From BOG-1112 sp964635325 (GTDB taxonomy: Bacteria; Bdellovibrionota_B; Oligoflexia; Oligoflexales; Bog-1112), in the NCBI GenBank assembly GCA_964635325.1, contig CAZWOL010000028.1:1-36969 (forward strand): DNA of 36,969 bases. The letters run 5' to 3'. Numbering within the stretch: the first letter of the stretch is position 1; the number at the start of each line of letters is the position of its first letter. The position numbers and the translations under genes are program-made. Under the pieces are notes generated by a model, which ran no database searches, was not told the origin of the DNA, and was given only the letters and a program-made list of their open reading frames with translations. This document shows positions 15,137 through 23,453 of the stretch, one piece after another.

Positions 15137-17062
15137 CTAAGACTCTCGATATTTTTCTACCACCAAGGAAAACTGTGAGCCCTGTGCAGATGAAGATTCG
15201 ATGTGGATTTTTGCTCCAATCTTGTCTCCAAAATATCGACAGAGATAGAGCCCTAATCCGTTGCCTTTGACGCGATAGGAGTTGTCATCTTTAATGCGAT
15301 AAAATTTCTCAAAAATCAGTTCTTGGTATTCAAGTGGAATGCCACAACCTTGGTCGCGGACATAGATAGCAACCCAGTGGTAATCTAGAGGAGCGATACG
15401 TATGCTAACCTCTCCTCCAACGGGAGAGTATTTGAGTGCATTCGATACAAGGTTAAACAAAATGGGTTCGAGCAAAACTTCATCACTCCATACATCGCAA
15501 GCAAGTTCTTCGTCGATAACTATACGAATCTTCTTTTCTTCAATCAAAGTTTCAAATTGACTCAGGATGCGTCTGAGTAAAGGCTCGACGCTGACTCTTT
15601 GCTTTTTTACAATCTCTTGTTGTACTTGGTTCAGTAACGAATAATGTTTGATTCCAGACAGATAGTCATTGAGTTCAGCACAGCTACTGAGCGCTTTTTG
15701 AAAAGTGGAATGCAAAAGCTGGTGACCTGCGAATGAGTCTTGATGCGGACTGAGTATGCGTTCAATCTGCTGATTGATATCAAAGAGTTCGAATGCAAAA
15801 CGATTTAGGAAGCGACTCTGCACCAAAGCAAGTTTTCTTTGCTTACGTGCCCCATGAGCACGTAAGGCGCGACGCTTGTCATCCTCTTGTGCTCGCCAGA
15901 ACGCTCCGATGATTGCGGCAAGTATGGAAAAAATTAGAGTGTCAGCCATCGGGATTACAAGATTTGCATACGAAAACAGAAATCCGTGAAAGAGAAAGAG
16001 AGTTGTAAAGGCGATGATAAAGAGAATGACTGCAAGTGCTGGTGCCATACGCCAAATAGCAAAACTGAGGATCACAAAGATGAGGGTTTGTGTAATGGCA
16101 TATGCTGTAGGTGCTTCCTCGAGCCAGCTGGATGACAGTAGGTTTTCCAAAATATTTGCACTAACAAAGATGAGAGGTGTTCCCTCTTGCTCGGAGGAGT
16201 TTTCTCCCTCACGTGGTATATTGATGAAAGTGCCTTCCTGATAGTTCATTTCACGTGAGCGAAAAACCGTATATCCGATGAGTACTATTTTTCCTTGTAG
16301 CTTGGGAGATATTTTGGATTCCATCAACTCTCGTGCAGAAAGATGTACAAAACGATCTGCGGACCAATAGTTGATCAAAATTCCAGGAGCTTCGGTGTCG
16401 ACATAGTTGTTGCGTTTTTCGGTGAGCCGGTCTTGGTACTCTTGAATTTGCTCGTGAATGGTATGCTCAAGACGTTCGCTTTGGGAAGCCAAGGCATAAC
16501 GTCGTGCAACTAAGGTGCAGAGTTGGGGTACAAGTTCGTCTCCCAAATAACTCAACAGTGGCGCCTCACGTACCACACCTTCGGTGTATAGACGCAATGT
16601 AGAGGCTCCTGCAACTTGAGTATCGATGGGACGTAGAATTTCTGGAAGATGCTGCTTGGAAGGTTCGATCTGATGGTAGTCGAAAATTCCCAGGTAGCCT
16701 TGCGGGTGTGCTTTGATCCAGCGGACTAGACTTTGCATTTTGCGACTCTCGTAGTCAAAGTCCTGATGTGGGAGTAGAAGTCCAATGGCATCTGCTCCAG
16801 AAGCTAGAGTCGCATCGAGGATGGAGATAAGAGACGACTCTGATAAACTAGGTGCTTGGTCTGCACTCAAAAACGTAAGGTCAGTTCTGTCGATGCTTAC
16901 GATTGCAACGCGACTTTGTGTGAGAACTTGCGGTTTGAGAGTCGTACGAATGTCAAGCAGCAACCACTCCAGACGCTGTCGCAAGTCTGTAGAGTAAAAG
17001 AAGTAGACCAAGTTGCTGATCAAGATGAGAGAGAAAAGTACGAAGAGGACAAACTTTTTCAA
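15137..17062 (-). CDS. CHASE2 sensor histidine kinase-like protein with intact ATPase domain but no H-box His
   Basis: 641 residues from TTG 17062 (GAGGG 6 nt upstream). Layout: membrane segment (about 3-24), CHASE2 sensor (about 30-310, with LQGKIVLIGYTVF), three membrane segments (about 318-390), a DHp-like helix, then HATPase_c. The ATPase domain looks complete: N-box LFNLVSNALKYSP (Asn541), G1 VRDQGCGIP, F-box IFEKFYRI, G2 KGNGLGLYLC. The DHp start FLNRFAFELFDIN aligns without gaps to the canonical FLANMSHELRTPL, placing Phe424 at the phospho-acceptor position. It therefore cannot autophosphorylate in the usual way but could phosphorylate a partner. The next gene downstream has the His and a broken ATPase. 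Confidence 0.88.
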   Translation of the reverse strand: MKKFVLFVLFSLILISNLVYFFYSTDLRQRLEWLLLDIRTTLKPQVLTQSRVAIVSIDRTDLTFLSADQAPSLSESSLISILDATLASGADAIGLLLPHQDFDYESRKMQSLVRWIKAHPQGYLGIFDYHQIEPSKQHLPEILRPIDTQVAGASTLRLYTEGVVREAPLLSYLGDELVPQLCTLVARRYALASQSERLEHTIHEQIQEYQDRLTEKRNNYVDTEAPGILINYWSADRFVHLSARELMESKISPKLQGKIVLIGYTVFRSREMNYQEGTFINIPREGENSSEQEGTPLIFVSANILENLLSSSWLEEAPTAYAITQTLIFVILSFAIWRMAPALAVILFIIAFTTLFLFHGFLFSYANLVIPMADTLIFSILAAIIGAFWRAQEDDKRRALRAHGARKQRKLALVQSRFLNRFAFELFDINQQIERILSPHQDSFAGHQLLHSTFQKALSSCAELNDYLSGIKHYSLLNQVQQEIVKKQRVSVEPLLRRILSQFETLIEEKKIRIVIDEELACDVWSDEVLLEPILFNLVSNALKYSPVGGEVSIRIAPLDYHWVAIYVRDQGCGIPLEYQELIFEKFYRIKDDNSYRVKGNGLGLYLCRYFGDKIGAKIHIESSSAQGSQFSLVVEKYRES

Positions 17063-17167
17063 CGGTAACCCTCAGCGCAGCCAATAGCCCCTCTTGAGAC
17101 CTAAGCTGCTTATATATCAGAAAAGATTACCTTTTTCTAAGTTTTTTCTGCATGTTTTATAATCAAC

Positions 17168-17194
17168 TTGACGGAGTTTTCTTTGCGCTATGAT
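17168..17194 (+). promoter_or_regulatory. Promoter-like pair before the large lipoprotein
   Basis: TTGACG (17168-17173) and TATGAT (17189-17194) are good hexamers but the spacer is only 15 bp, so strength is uncertain. They lie in the 212-bp divergent region between the histidine-kinase operon and the lipoprotein gene. On the other strand an AT-rich TATATA near 17110 may serve the kinase operon. Confidence 0.3.
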
Positions 17195-17274
17195 TGCACA
17201 ATGCCCATCCAGGCTCTTAGAATAGAAGAAGCTGCATAAATCATCATTCGATATCTTCAGATGAGGGCTCGTCT

Positions 17275-19518
17275 ATGACTCGTCGTATTCTCTGTCTTAT
17301 CTTGCTGGTACTTTGTGTTGTCTATTGCAAGAAGAAGAGTACATCCAAAGCAAGCCCTACAAAAACGCAAGATTCTTCTGCAGCTCTGAGTACATGCTCA
17401 GCATCCTTGGCACTTGCGCAAGACAAAAATCCTCCTCCCCCAAACGTACCCGCAGAGCATGCGAATAAACTTAGTATTGATTCTGTAACAGCAAGTCTGG
17501 TGGATGATGCTGGAACCCAGAACTTACTGGTGACGATGACACCAACCACAGCAAGTGCTATGCCTGAGGATTTGAAGGATCGTGTTGCCGACTTTCCACG
17601 CTTGAGCATTTGCGATTCGACGGGCAAATGCTTAGCAGAACAAAAAGATGGAAGCATTGTCACTCAAGCGAATGCAAAAGCAAGCATCGACTTTCCGCAG
17701 TGGTCCGGTGTGATCAGCTTGCCTGCAGATTTCTCGGGCAATTTGCAGATCAAAGCCACAGCTTGTACCTATGTGCGCAAACCTGGACCTAGGGGCTACC
17801 TTGTGCCTAGTGGAAAGACCCAGTGTTCCTCACAATGGGTGATCTCAACTCCTGCTGTACTAAAACGTGATGTTCAAGTGGCTACAGGCAATAGTGCGAA
17901 GCTTGCACAGTACTATGCAATTAAAGGACAGATTCGTGCTCTAATGCTGAATCTGGAAGATCCTGCAAAGAAATACTTGGATGCAATTGGAGAAGCTGGT
18001 CCCCAGAGCCCACGCGAAGTTGCACTATGGTCGATGGCAAAGGGGATCTTACGTGACACAGGCTTGAACAGCGTCATGTTTAGTGAAAAATTATGGACCT
18101 TGGCTCTAGACGAAGCACCAGATGGATCTCCATCATTTGCAGGTCTTAAATCAGCTTCGACCTTAGGGCTTGCGGATAGCGCAGATCCTTGCGCTACAAG
18201 TATTCCCAATAGTGCGGATGTGACAACAAACAGCAATGGAGATATCATTCCACCAACTGCCACTGTCGTACAGGTGCAAACGCTTGTCTCAACTGTTGTC
18301 AACACTGTCGTCAACACTGTTGTTGATACTGTTACGCAGAATTCTGTACGTACAGTAACAACTGTGAACACCGTCACACATGTCGAAACAGTCACCGACA
18401 CAACACCTGTTGGATCTTTTCCTGTACCCTTCCAATTTCAAACTCCTAACTCGCAATGCTTCTATGCCAATACAAATGGTCTCACAGAAGCTAATATGTC
18501 TAGCGCCCCATTCGAAGTTGCAGCTTGTAGTACACGGACGCGGTGGCAAGCCTATTCGCTCTCTCCTTCTGCAACACCCAAACCTGGACCTGGATCGCTT
18601 CTAGTCGCTACGGCAACATGTCAGGCATGGGATAAAGTTGATGCTGTGACAGCTAAATCGGCTTCAACACGAGAGGTTAAACGCAATTTCGAAAACTGTC
18701 TGTGTCTGAGTTTCAATTCGACAGAGACGACACCTGAAGATCGTCTCAATTTAAAGACGTGTAATACAAGTGACCCAATGCAGCGTTTTGTTACAAATAG
18801 AAAGAAAGAAGGCTCCAATCTAGTTGCATTTAGCAGTGTAACAGCAGCCTATGACGCTGCTGATAATGCTACTGACGCTGCTGATAATGCTACAGAACGT
18901 GCTGCAGCAACAAATGCATGTATGTATCTCGATGAGACAACACCAAAGATGGGTTCCTGCGATAACACCCAGTATTTTCCACTCGACTACACCATACCAC
19001 CTGCACCAGAACAGGATCCGGAAGTTGTGACCTACTCCAACACGCTTTACTTCTACGGCATAGGAAAGAATCCGGTAGAACGATGGAGCTGGCTCTTTAC
19101 AGTCGGTGGGCCTTTGCTGTCCGCTTTTTCCATCTACGAAGGAGTGCAGTGGTATAAGCAGCAACAGGTGGTGAATAAAGTGAGGAATGCTACCGTGGAT
19201 GAAAAGGTCAGTGTTATAGATACCAAACCCACACCTTTCTACAAGCGGGATGCTTTAGTAGAGAAGACAATTGCTGATGAAAAAAACAAAAAGGACATCA
19301 AAAGAGAGCAAAAATCTATTCGTAAAACCAAAGCTATAAAAACAGGTATAGCAGGTGTTTTGGGAGCTACTTTCACGGTCCTAGGGCCACTCATGTATAG
19401 TGGTGTCATTCAGCTTGCTTCAGATGCTGATTCTGAATTTTCCGATGTCATCACTCAGACTCTCAAAAAGTACAACGACCTTCAAACCCAACAAACAGCC
19501 ATCCTCAACTCCCTCTAA
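17275..19518 (+). CDS. Large lipoprotein with Val/Thr repeat stalk and ricin-like segment
   Basis: 747 residues from ATG 17275 with GAGGG 7 nt upstream. A signal peptide (RRILCLILLVLCVVYC) ends in a lipobox-like VVYC and is followed by a KKK/Ser-rich linker. Residues about 330-375 are a Val/Thr/Asn repeat (VVNTVVNTVVDTV and TVTTVNTVTHVETVTD) suggestive of an extended stalk. Residues 395-505 look like a divergent ricin-type beta-trefoil (CxxxxxxW and LxxCNxxxxxQRF patterns), a fold often used to bind sugars. A DAADNAT repeat follows. Two hydrophobic stretches (about 605-622 and 690-718) flank a very basic segment, an odd end for a lipoprotein. No whole-length family recognised. A surface adhesin or carbohydrate-binding role is a guess. 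Confidence 0.7.
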   Translation: MTRRILCLILLVLCVVYCKKKSTSKASPTKTQDSSAALSTCSASLALAQDKNPPPPNVPAEHANKLSIDSVTASLVDDAGTQNLLVTMTPTTASAMPEDLKDRVADFPRLSICDSTGKCLAEQKDGSIVTQANAKASIDFPQWSGVISLPADFSGNLQIKATACTYVRKPGPRGYLVPSGKTQCSSQWVISTPAVLKRDVQVATGNSAKLAQYYAIKGQIRALMLNLEDPAKKYLDAIGEAGPQSPREVALWSMAKGILRDTGLNSVMFSEKLWTLALDEAPDGSPSFAGLKSASTLGLADSADPCATSIPNSADVTTNSNGDIIPPTATVVQVQTLVSTVVNTVVNTVVDTVTQNSVRTVTTVNTVTHVETVTDTTPVGSFPVPFQFQTPNSQCFYANTNGLTEANMSSAPFEVAACSTRTRWQAYSLSPSATPKPGPGSLLVATATCQAWDKVDAVTAKSASTREVKRNFENCLCLSFNSTETTPEDRLNLKTCNTSDPMQRFVTNRKKEGSNLVAFSSVTAAYDAADNATDAADNATERAAATNACMYLDETTPKMGSCDNTQYFPLDYTIPPAPEQDPEVVTYSNTLYFYGIGKNPVERWSWLFTVGGPLLSAFSIYEGVQWYKQQQVVNKVRNATVDEKVSVIDTKPTPFYKRDALVEKTIADEKNKKDIKREQKSIRKTKAIKTGIAGVLGATFTVLGPLMYSGVIQLASDADSEFSDVITQTLKKYNDLQTQQTAILNSL
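18292..18333. repeat. 12-bp tandem repeat coding TVVN
   Basis: Three and a half imperfect copies of ACTGTTGTCAAC inside the lipoprotein gene (18292-18303, 18304-18315, 18316-18327, partial to 18333) encode TVVN-TVVN-TVVD-TV. The repeat is in frame and keeps the Val/Thr stalk pattern. Confidence 0.8.
18853..18894. repeat. 21-bp tandem duplication coding DAADNAT
   Basis: Two head-to-tail copies of a 21-bp unit (18853-18873 and 18874-18894) differ only at the last base and encode DAADNAT twice, starting at residue 527 of the lipoprotein. The near identity suggests a recent duplication. Confidence 0.9.
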
Positions 19519-19747
19519 GCGACCACTCCGTCATCGACGTCGTCAGATTAGCGTCGAAGTTTTTACAAAGCTCAATGTAGGCGATCTTTCGACTCGTCTG
19601 CTACGCAGACTTCGCTCAAGATGACGGTGTGAAGGTGACGGCGTCGATGAAGGTGATGGTGTGGTGGCCCCAACGAAGCCTTGCCGCCGTCTACTGCATG
19701 AGCTAATCTTCGACGCATTTAGCTCAGCAGCTTTGTCGGAGGGTCGC
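19519..19747. mobile_element. 229-bp non-coding element with terminal inverted repeats (MITE-like candidate)
   Basis: The sequence begins immediately after the lipoprotein stop with GCGACCACTCCG and ends at 19747 with the imperfect inverse CGGAGGGTCGC (one-base indel). An inner pair GCGTCGAAG (19551-19559) / CTTCGACGC (19709-19717) is also inverted. The interior is rich in GATGACGG/GGTGATGG-type repeats and contains the hairpin GTCTGC-TAC-GCAGAC (19596-19610). Composition differs from the flanks and there is no convincing gene. The right terminus contains GGAGG (19738-19742), which serves as the ribosome binding site of the next gene, 7 nt from its ATG. Whether copies exist elsewhere in the genome cannot be seen here. 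Confidence 0.5.
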
Positions 19748-19749
19748 AA

Positions 19750-21504
19750 ATGGTGCGTTGCTTAGGGTATATTTGCGCCATCATCCTGGCGTGCCAATCC
19801 AGAGTCGCAATCGGAGAGAAAATTTATAGGCATTCCTTTAGTGCTACGCCACGCACTTTGGATACTACATCTTACGCGGACCTTTATGCCGACAAGCTTG
19901 CTACACTAGTTTATGATTCGCTCTACGAATATCGCTATCTCAAAATTTCTCCGGAGCTCAAGCCGCGCCTTGCGGCCGCCATGCCACAAATCAGCTCGGA
20001 TGGTCTGACCATTCGCATCCCTATCAAGAAGGGGGTTTATTTTGCGGATGATGCGTGCTTCCCAAAGGGCATAGGTCGCGAAGTTGTCGCGGAAGACTTT
20101 GTCTACTCTCTCAAGCGGCATTTTGATCCGAAAGAATTTTCGTGGAACCGGTGGTTCTGGAAAGACAAGATTGTTGGTCTCGATGAGTGGGGCGCCGCAG
20201 GTGCGGATTATTCCAAAGCCATTGCTGGTCTCATGGCTATAGACCGTTACACGATCCAGATCCAACTGAAAGATCCTTACCCCCAATTTATGTACACCCT
20301 CGTGACAGGGGCTTCAGGGGTGGTTCCGCACGAGGCGATCACATACTACGGTAAAGGTATTGCAACGCATCCTGTGGGTTCTGGAGCTTGGAAAATTCTT
20401 TCCTATGATCACAGAAAAGCTGTATTTGTGCGCAATCTCAAGTATCGTGCAGAGTTCTTTGACCCAATCGCAGAGGGGTATGAGAAAGCGACGCATGGTT
20501 TTACCGGAATTCTAAAACTTGCAGGAAAAAAACTTCCGATCGTTGATCGTATCGAAGTGAGTTTTATAGAACAAAACACCTCACGATGGAATTCCTTTAC
20601 GAAGGGGAATGAGATCCAGTTTGGTAGCATCCCTCCTCCAGAGTTTTCACGAATTGTACAAACGCAAAAGCCTCCAACGCTGCGAAAAGACTACGCTGAT
20701 CGCTATTTCATAAATAAGGAGGCCGAACCTGCTTTTTTCTACCTAGGTTTTAATATGCAGCATCCCGATATTGGGCAGCACAAAGATCCTGTGCGGAATG
20801 CGCGCAATCGCGCTTTACGCTGTGCGATTGGCAAGGGCTTTCACTGGAAGCAGTTGATCGATCGTACATACTATGGGTTGGGTGAGCCGTTCCCGGGTAT
20901 AGTTCCACCAGAAATCGAAGGTTTTGATAAAAAACTTTCTCGGAATTCAGTGACACTCGATATTGCTGGAGCTAAGAAAATTTTAAAAGATAATGGTTGG
21001 ACTGCAGAAACATTACCCGTCTTGCGTTTTGCTGGTCAGGCGTCCTTAGAATTTAAACAAATCTTTGACATGTTCAAATCATGGATGGTTGCGATTGGCT
21101 ATCCTAGCTCAAAGATTAAGTTTGATACTTTTGCAACATTTGGTGACTTTATCAAAGCCCTTCACAGTGGCAAACTAATGACCTTTTGGTTGTTGTGGAA
21201 CTTTGACTATCGAGATGCGCAAAATGCTTACCAACTCTATTATGGACCAAATGCATCACCAGGATCGAATACGACAAACTACCAAAATCCTGAGTATGAT
21301 CGTCTATACAAAGAATCCATCTCTTTGCAGTCTGGACCAGAGAGAGAGAAGATCTATCGTCAGCTTACGCAAATTTTGTTAGAGGATTGTGCAACTGTAT
21401 CAGGTTTTGGACGTGTTAATTTTCATCTATGGCATAAAAACGTTATCATGTACCCGCGTGAGTATTTGCATGGGGATTTGTTTAAGTATGTGGATGTTCA
21501 GTAG
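19750..21504 (+). CDS. Peptide/oligopeptide ABC transporter substrate-binding protein (family 5)
   Basis: 584 residues of the OppA/DppA/SBP_bac_5 family, the periplasmic receptor of a peptide importer. A signal peptide (CLGYICAIILACQSRVAIG) is followed by RHSFSATPRTLDTTSYAD and by the family core (LKPRLAAAMPQISSDGLTIRIPIKKGVYFADD, quoted here only by its ends), then VVAEDFVYSLKR and HPVGSGAWKI. Length is normal. AGG-rich GGAGG lies 7 nt before the ATG, inside the right end of the adjacent repeat element. The stop overlaps the GTG of the permease gene by one base. The bound ligand cannot be told; it may be oligopeptides, including murein peptides. Confidence 0.92.
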   Translation: MVRCLGYICAIILACQSRVAIGEKIYRHSFSATPRTLDTTSYADLYADKLATLVYDSLYEYRYLKISPELKPRLAAAMPQISSDGLTIRIPIKKGVYFADDACFPKGIGREVVAEDFVYSLKRHFDPKEFSWNRWFWKDKIVGLDEWGAAGADYSKAIAGLMAIDRYTIQIQLKDPYPQFMYTLVTGASGVVPHEAITYYGKGIATHPVGSGAWKILSYDHRKAVFVRNLKYRAEFFDPIAEGYEKATHGFTGILKLAGKKLPIVDRIEVSFIEQNTSRWNSFTKGNEIQFGSIPPPEFSRIVQTQKPPTLRKDYADRYFINKEAEPAFFYLGFNMQHPDIGQHKDPVRNARNRALRCAIGKGFHWKQLIDRTYYGLGEPFPGIVPPEIEGFDKKLSRNSVTLDIAGAKKILKDNGWTAETLPVLRFAGQASLEFKQIFDMFKSWMVAIGYPSSKIKFDTFATFGDFIKALHSGKLMTFWLLWNFDYRDAQNAYQLYYGPNASPGSNTTNYQNPEYDRLYKESISLQSGPEREKIYRQLTQILLEDCATVSGFGRVNFHLWHKNVIMYPREYLHGDLFKYVDVQ

Positions 21505-22481
21505 TGATTTCAGTTGAGCAGACATCGCAAATACAAACATCACAAATCATGAAGAAGCTGATCTTTGCTGCGGCCATGTTCATCATGGTTACCTTTTTTA
21601 GCTTTCTACTGATAGCCCACTTTGGTAGTGATCTCAGTTATGTTTTACTTGGCAAACATGCAGAGCAGGCTGATCTTGAGAATTTGCGTGAGCACTTGGG
21701 CTTTAATATCCCACTATGGCAACGCTATCTGACATATATATACGAGATTCTGACCTGTAATTTTGGGCACTCTCACATTAATCACGAGAGCGTGGTTCAT
21801 ATCATTCAACGTGCACTTCCCATCAGCTTGGCTCTGAATATCCCAGGTTTTGTTTTAGGCAATCTTATTGCTGTTTTGCTCGCTTTATTTGCCTCATATC
21901 ATCGAGGTCACTGGCAAGACCGCTTGATCACATTCAGTTCGAGTGTTGGTATGAGTTTGAGTTTTTTGATTGTTGTTATCGGATTTCAGGCGTTGTTATG
22001 CTCAAGTCGAGGTTTCAATCTCTTTCCTGTCCAAGGTTGGAGGATGGATAGTCTCTCAAGCTACTTCGAACATATTTTTGTTCCCACCCTTGCAACGGTG
22101 ACTGTGACCGTGGGGTACAACCTCCGATTTTTTAGAGCACTGATGGTGGAGGAAATGAGGCTAACCTATGTGCGTTCAGCCCGAAGCTTTGGTTGGTCAC
22201 CATGGCGACTGATGTTGAGTGCTGTTTTGCGTAATACTTTAATTCCAATTTTCACACGCATAGTCTTTAGTGTTCCCTTTGTGTTTGTTGAAGGATGCGT
22301 ACTGATTGAAAGCTTCTTTGGCATCCCGGGAATGGGTGGGGTCATTTACAATGCAATTGTTTCCGGAGATTTACCCATACTTAAGGCAGTGATCAGTCTC
22401 GGAGTTTTGCTTTACATCGTCCTATGGATCCTCGCTGACTTTATTTATAAAACGTTAGATCCTCGGGTACGAGTCGTATGA
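21504..22481 (+). CDS. ABC transporter permease, DppB/OppB type
   Basis: 325 residues, the first of two inner-membrane permeases for the importer. About six membrane segments are visible. The coupling loop that contacts the ATPase is the EAA-like MRLTYVRSARSFGWSPWRLMLSAVLRN region, which has the expected position and spacing. FGIPGMGGVIYNAI is the typical C-terminal family signature. The GTG start at 21504 overlaps the preceding stop by one base. An internal ATG at 21549 (MKKLIFAAAMF) is possible but has no Shine-Dalgarno. It ends in an ATGA overlap with the second permease. Confidence 0.92.
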   Translation: MISVEQTSQIQTSQIMKKLIFAAAMFIMVTFFSFLLIAHFGSDLSYVLLGKHAEQADLENLREHLGFNIPLWQRYLTYIYEILTCNFGHSHINHESVVHIIQRALPISLALNIPGFVLGNLIAVLLALFASYHRGHWQDRLITFSSSVGMSLSFLIVVIGFQALLCSSRGFNLFPVQGWRMDSLSSYFEHIFVPTLATVTVTVGYNLRFFRALMVEEMRLTYVRSARSFGWSPWRLMLSAVLRNTLIPIFTRIVFSVPFVFVEGCVLIESFFGIPGMGGVIYNAIVSGDLPILKAVISLGVLLYIVLWILADFIYKTLDPRVRVV

Positions 22482-23362
22482 GCATGCATGATTCGGTGCA
22501 AACGTTTCCAATAAGCTATTCCTCCTGGACGACAGTTTGGACAAAGTTTGGTCGTGATCGCTGTGGTGTAGCAGCTCTGATTGTACTCTTTGTTTTCTTT
22601 TTAATTACACTTGCTGTGTGGGTAGGTTTTGCTGGTACACGCTGGGATGAGCTCTTACATGAGGCAGGTTACAGTAGTCCTTCAAGAGTCTATTGGTTTG
22701 GAACAAATTTTAACGGGCAGGATATTTTTGCTCGTTGTATTCACAGTACTAAAACAGCTTTTGAAGTTGGTTTTATCGTCGCATTGTTTTCCACTTTTTT
22801 TGCTCTGAGTCTTGGATCTCTTGCAGGGTTCTACCAAGGTAAGTGGTTGGACCAAGTCGTCATTGGGTTGTCAGCATGCTTTGATGCGATTCCTTTCTAT
22901 CTTTTTGCGGGTGCGATCGCTTTGCTGATGAAAGATTTTCCTATAGGGATGCATCTTGCGATGATCGCAACCTTTTGGACACCTGTGTGCAAGGTGTTGC
23001 GTTCGCAGGTGATCAAATTGCGATCCTTGGATTTTGTTGATGCAGCCTATGCGCTCGGTGCATCAGACCTTCGTGTGCTTTTTTGCCACATATTTCCTAA
23101 TATTTTGCCTATACTGCTAGTCGAATTTACTCTTACATTTATTGCTGCGATCAAAACCGAAGTTGTACTCTCCTTCCTTGGTATCGGTATCAAAGATGGT
23201 ATCAGCTGGGGGGTTATGCTAATGGAGGCAAGTTCGGAAATTCAAGCAGGTCAGCTTAGTAATTTTCTTGCAGCCTCGACCTTCATGTTTGTTGTTATTA
23301 TGGCAGCCAATCAATTTGTAGATGCATTGCAAGATGCGTTGGATCCGCAAAGCAACCTCTAG
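22478..23362 (+). CDS. ABC transporter permease, DppC/OppC type
   Basis: 294 residues, the second permease of the peptide importer. It has the N-terminal OppC-type segment (WTKFGRDRCGVAALIVLFVF), the signature HxxGTxxxGQDIFAR seen as YWFGTNFNGQDIFARC, an EAA loop (SLDFVDAAYALGASDLRVLFCHIFPN) and the end DALQDALDP, matching the family DALRDALDPR. The ATG overlaps the DppB stop by 4 bp, so the three importer genes are coupled. No ATPase gene (DppD/DppF) follows; the next gene is threonine aldolase, so the ATPases must be supplied from elsewhere. Confidence 0.92.
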   Translation: MSMHDSVQTFPISYSSWTTVWTKFGRDRCGVAALIVLFVFFLITLAVWVGFAGTRWDELLHEAGYSSPSRVYWFGTNFNGQDIFARCIHSTKTAFEVGFIVALFSTFFALSLGSLAGFYQGKWLDQVVIGLSACFDAIPFYLFAGAIALLMKDFPIGMHLAMIATFWTPVCKVLRSQVIKLRSLDFVDAAYALGASDLRVLFCHIFPNILPILLVEFTLTFIAAIKTEVVLSFLGIGIKDGISWGVMLMEASSEIQAGQLSNFLAASTFMFVVIMAANQFVDALQDALDPQSNL

Positions 23363-23453
23363 CTGCGCTACAAGCTAACGACATAATTTGAATGTACCTT
23401 TTGCGATTTTTCCATAGAATCTTAGCGAACTATGCAATTGAGGAGTAGTGCGA

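Noticed and set aside
19543..19749. 68-codon minus-strand frame inside the inverted-repeat element
   Set aside because: Low-complexity Ser/Arg/Pro translation, no ribosome site, and it lies wholly within the repeat; read as non-coding.
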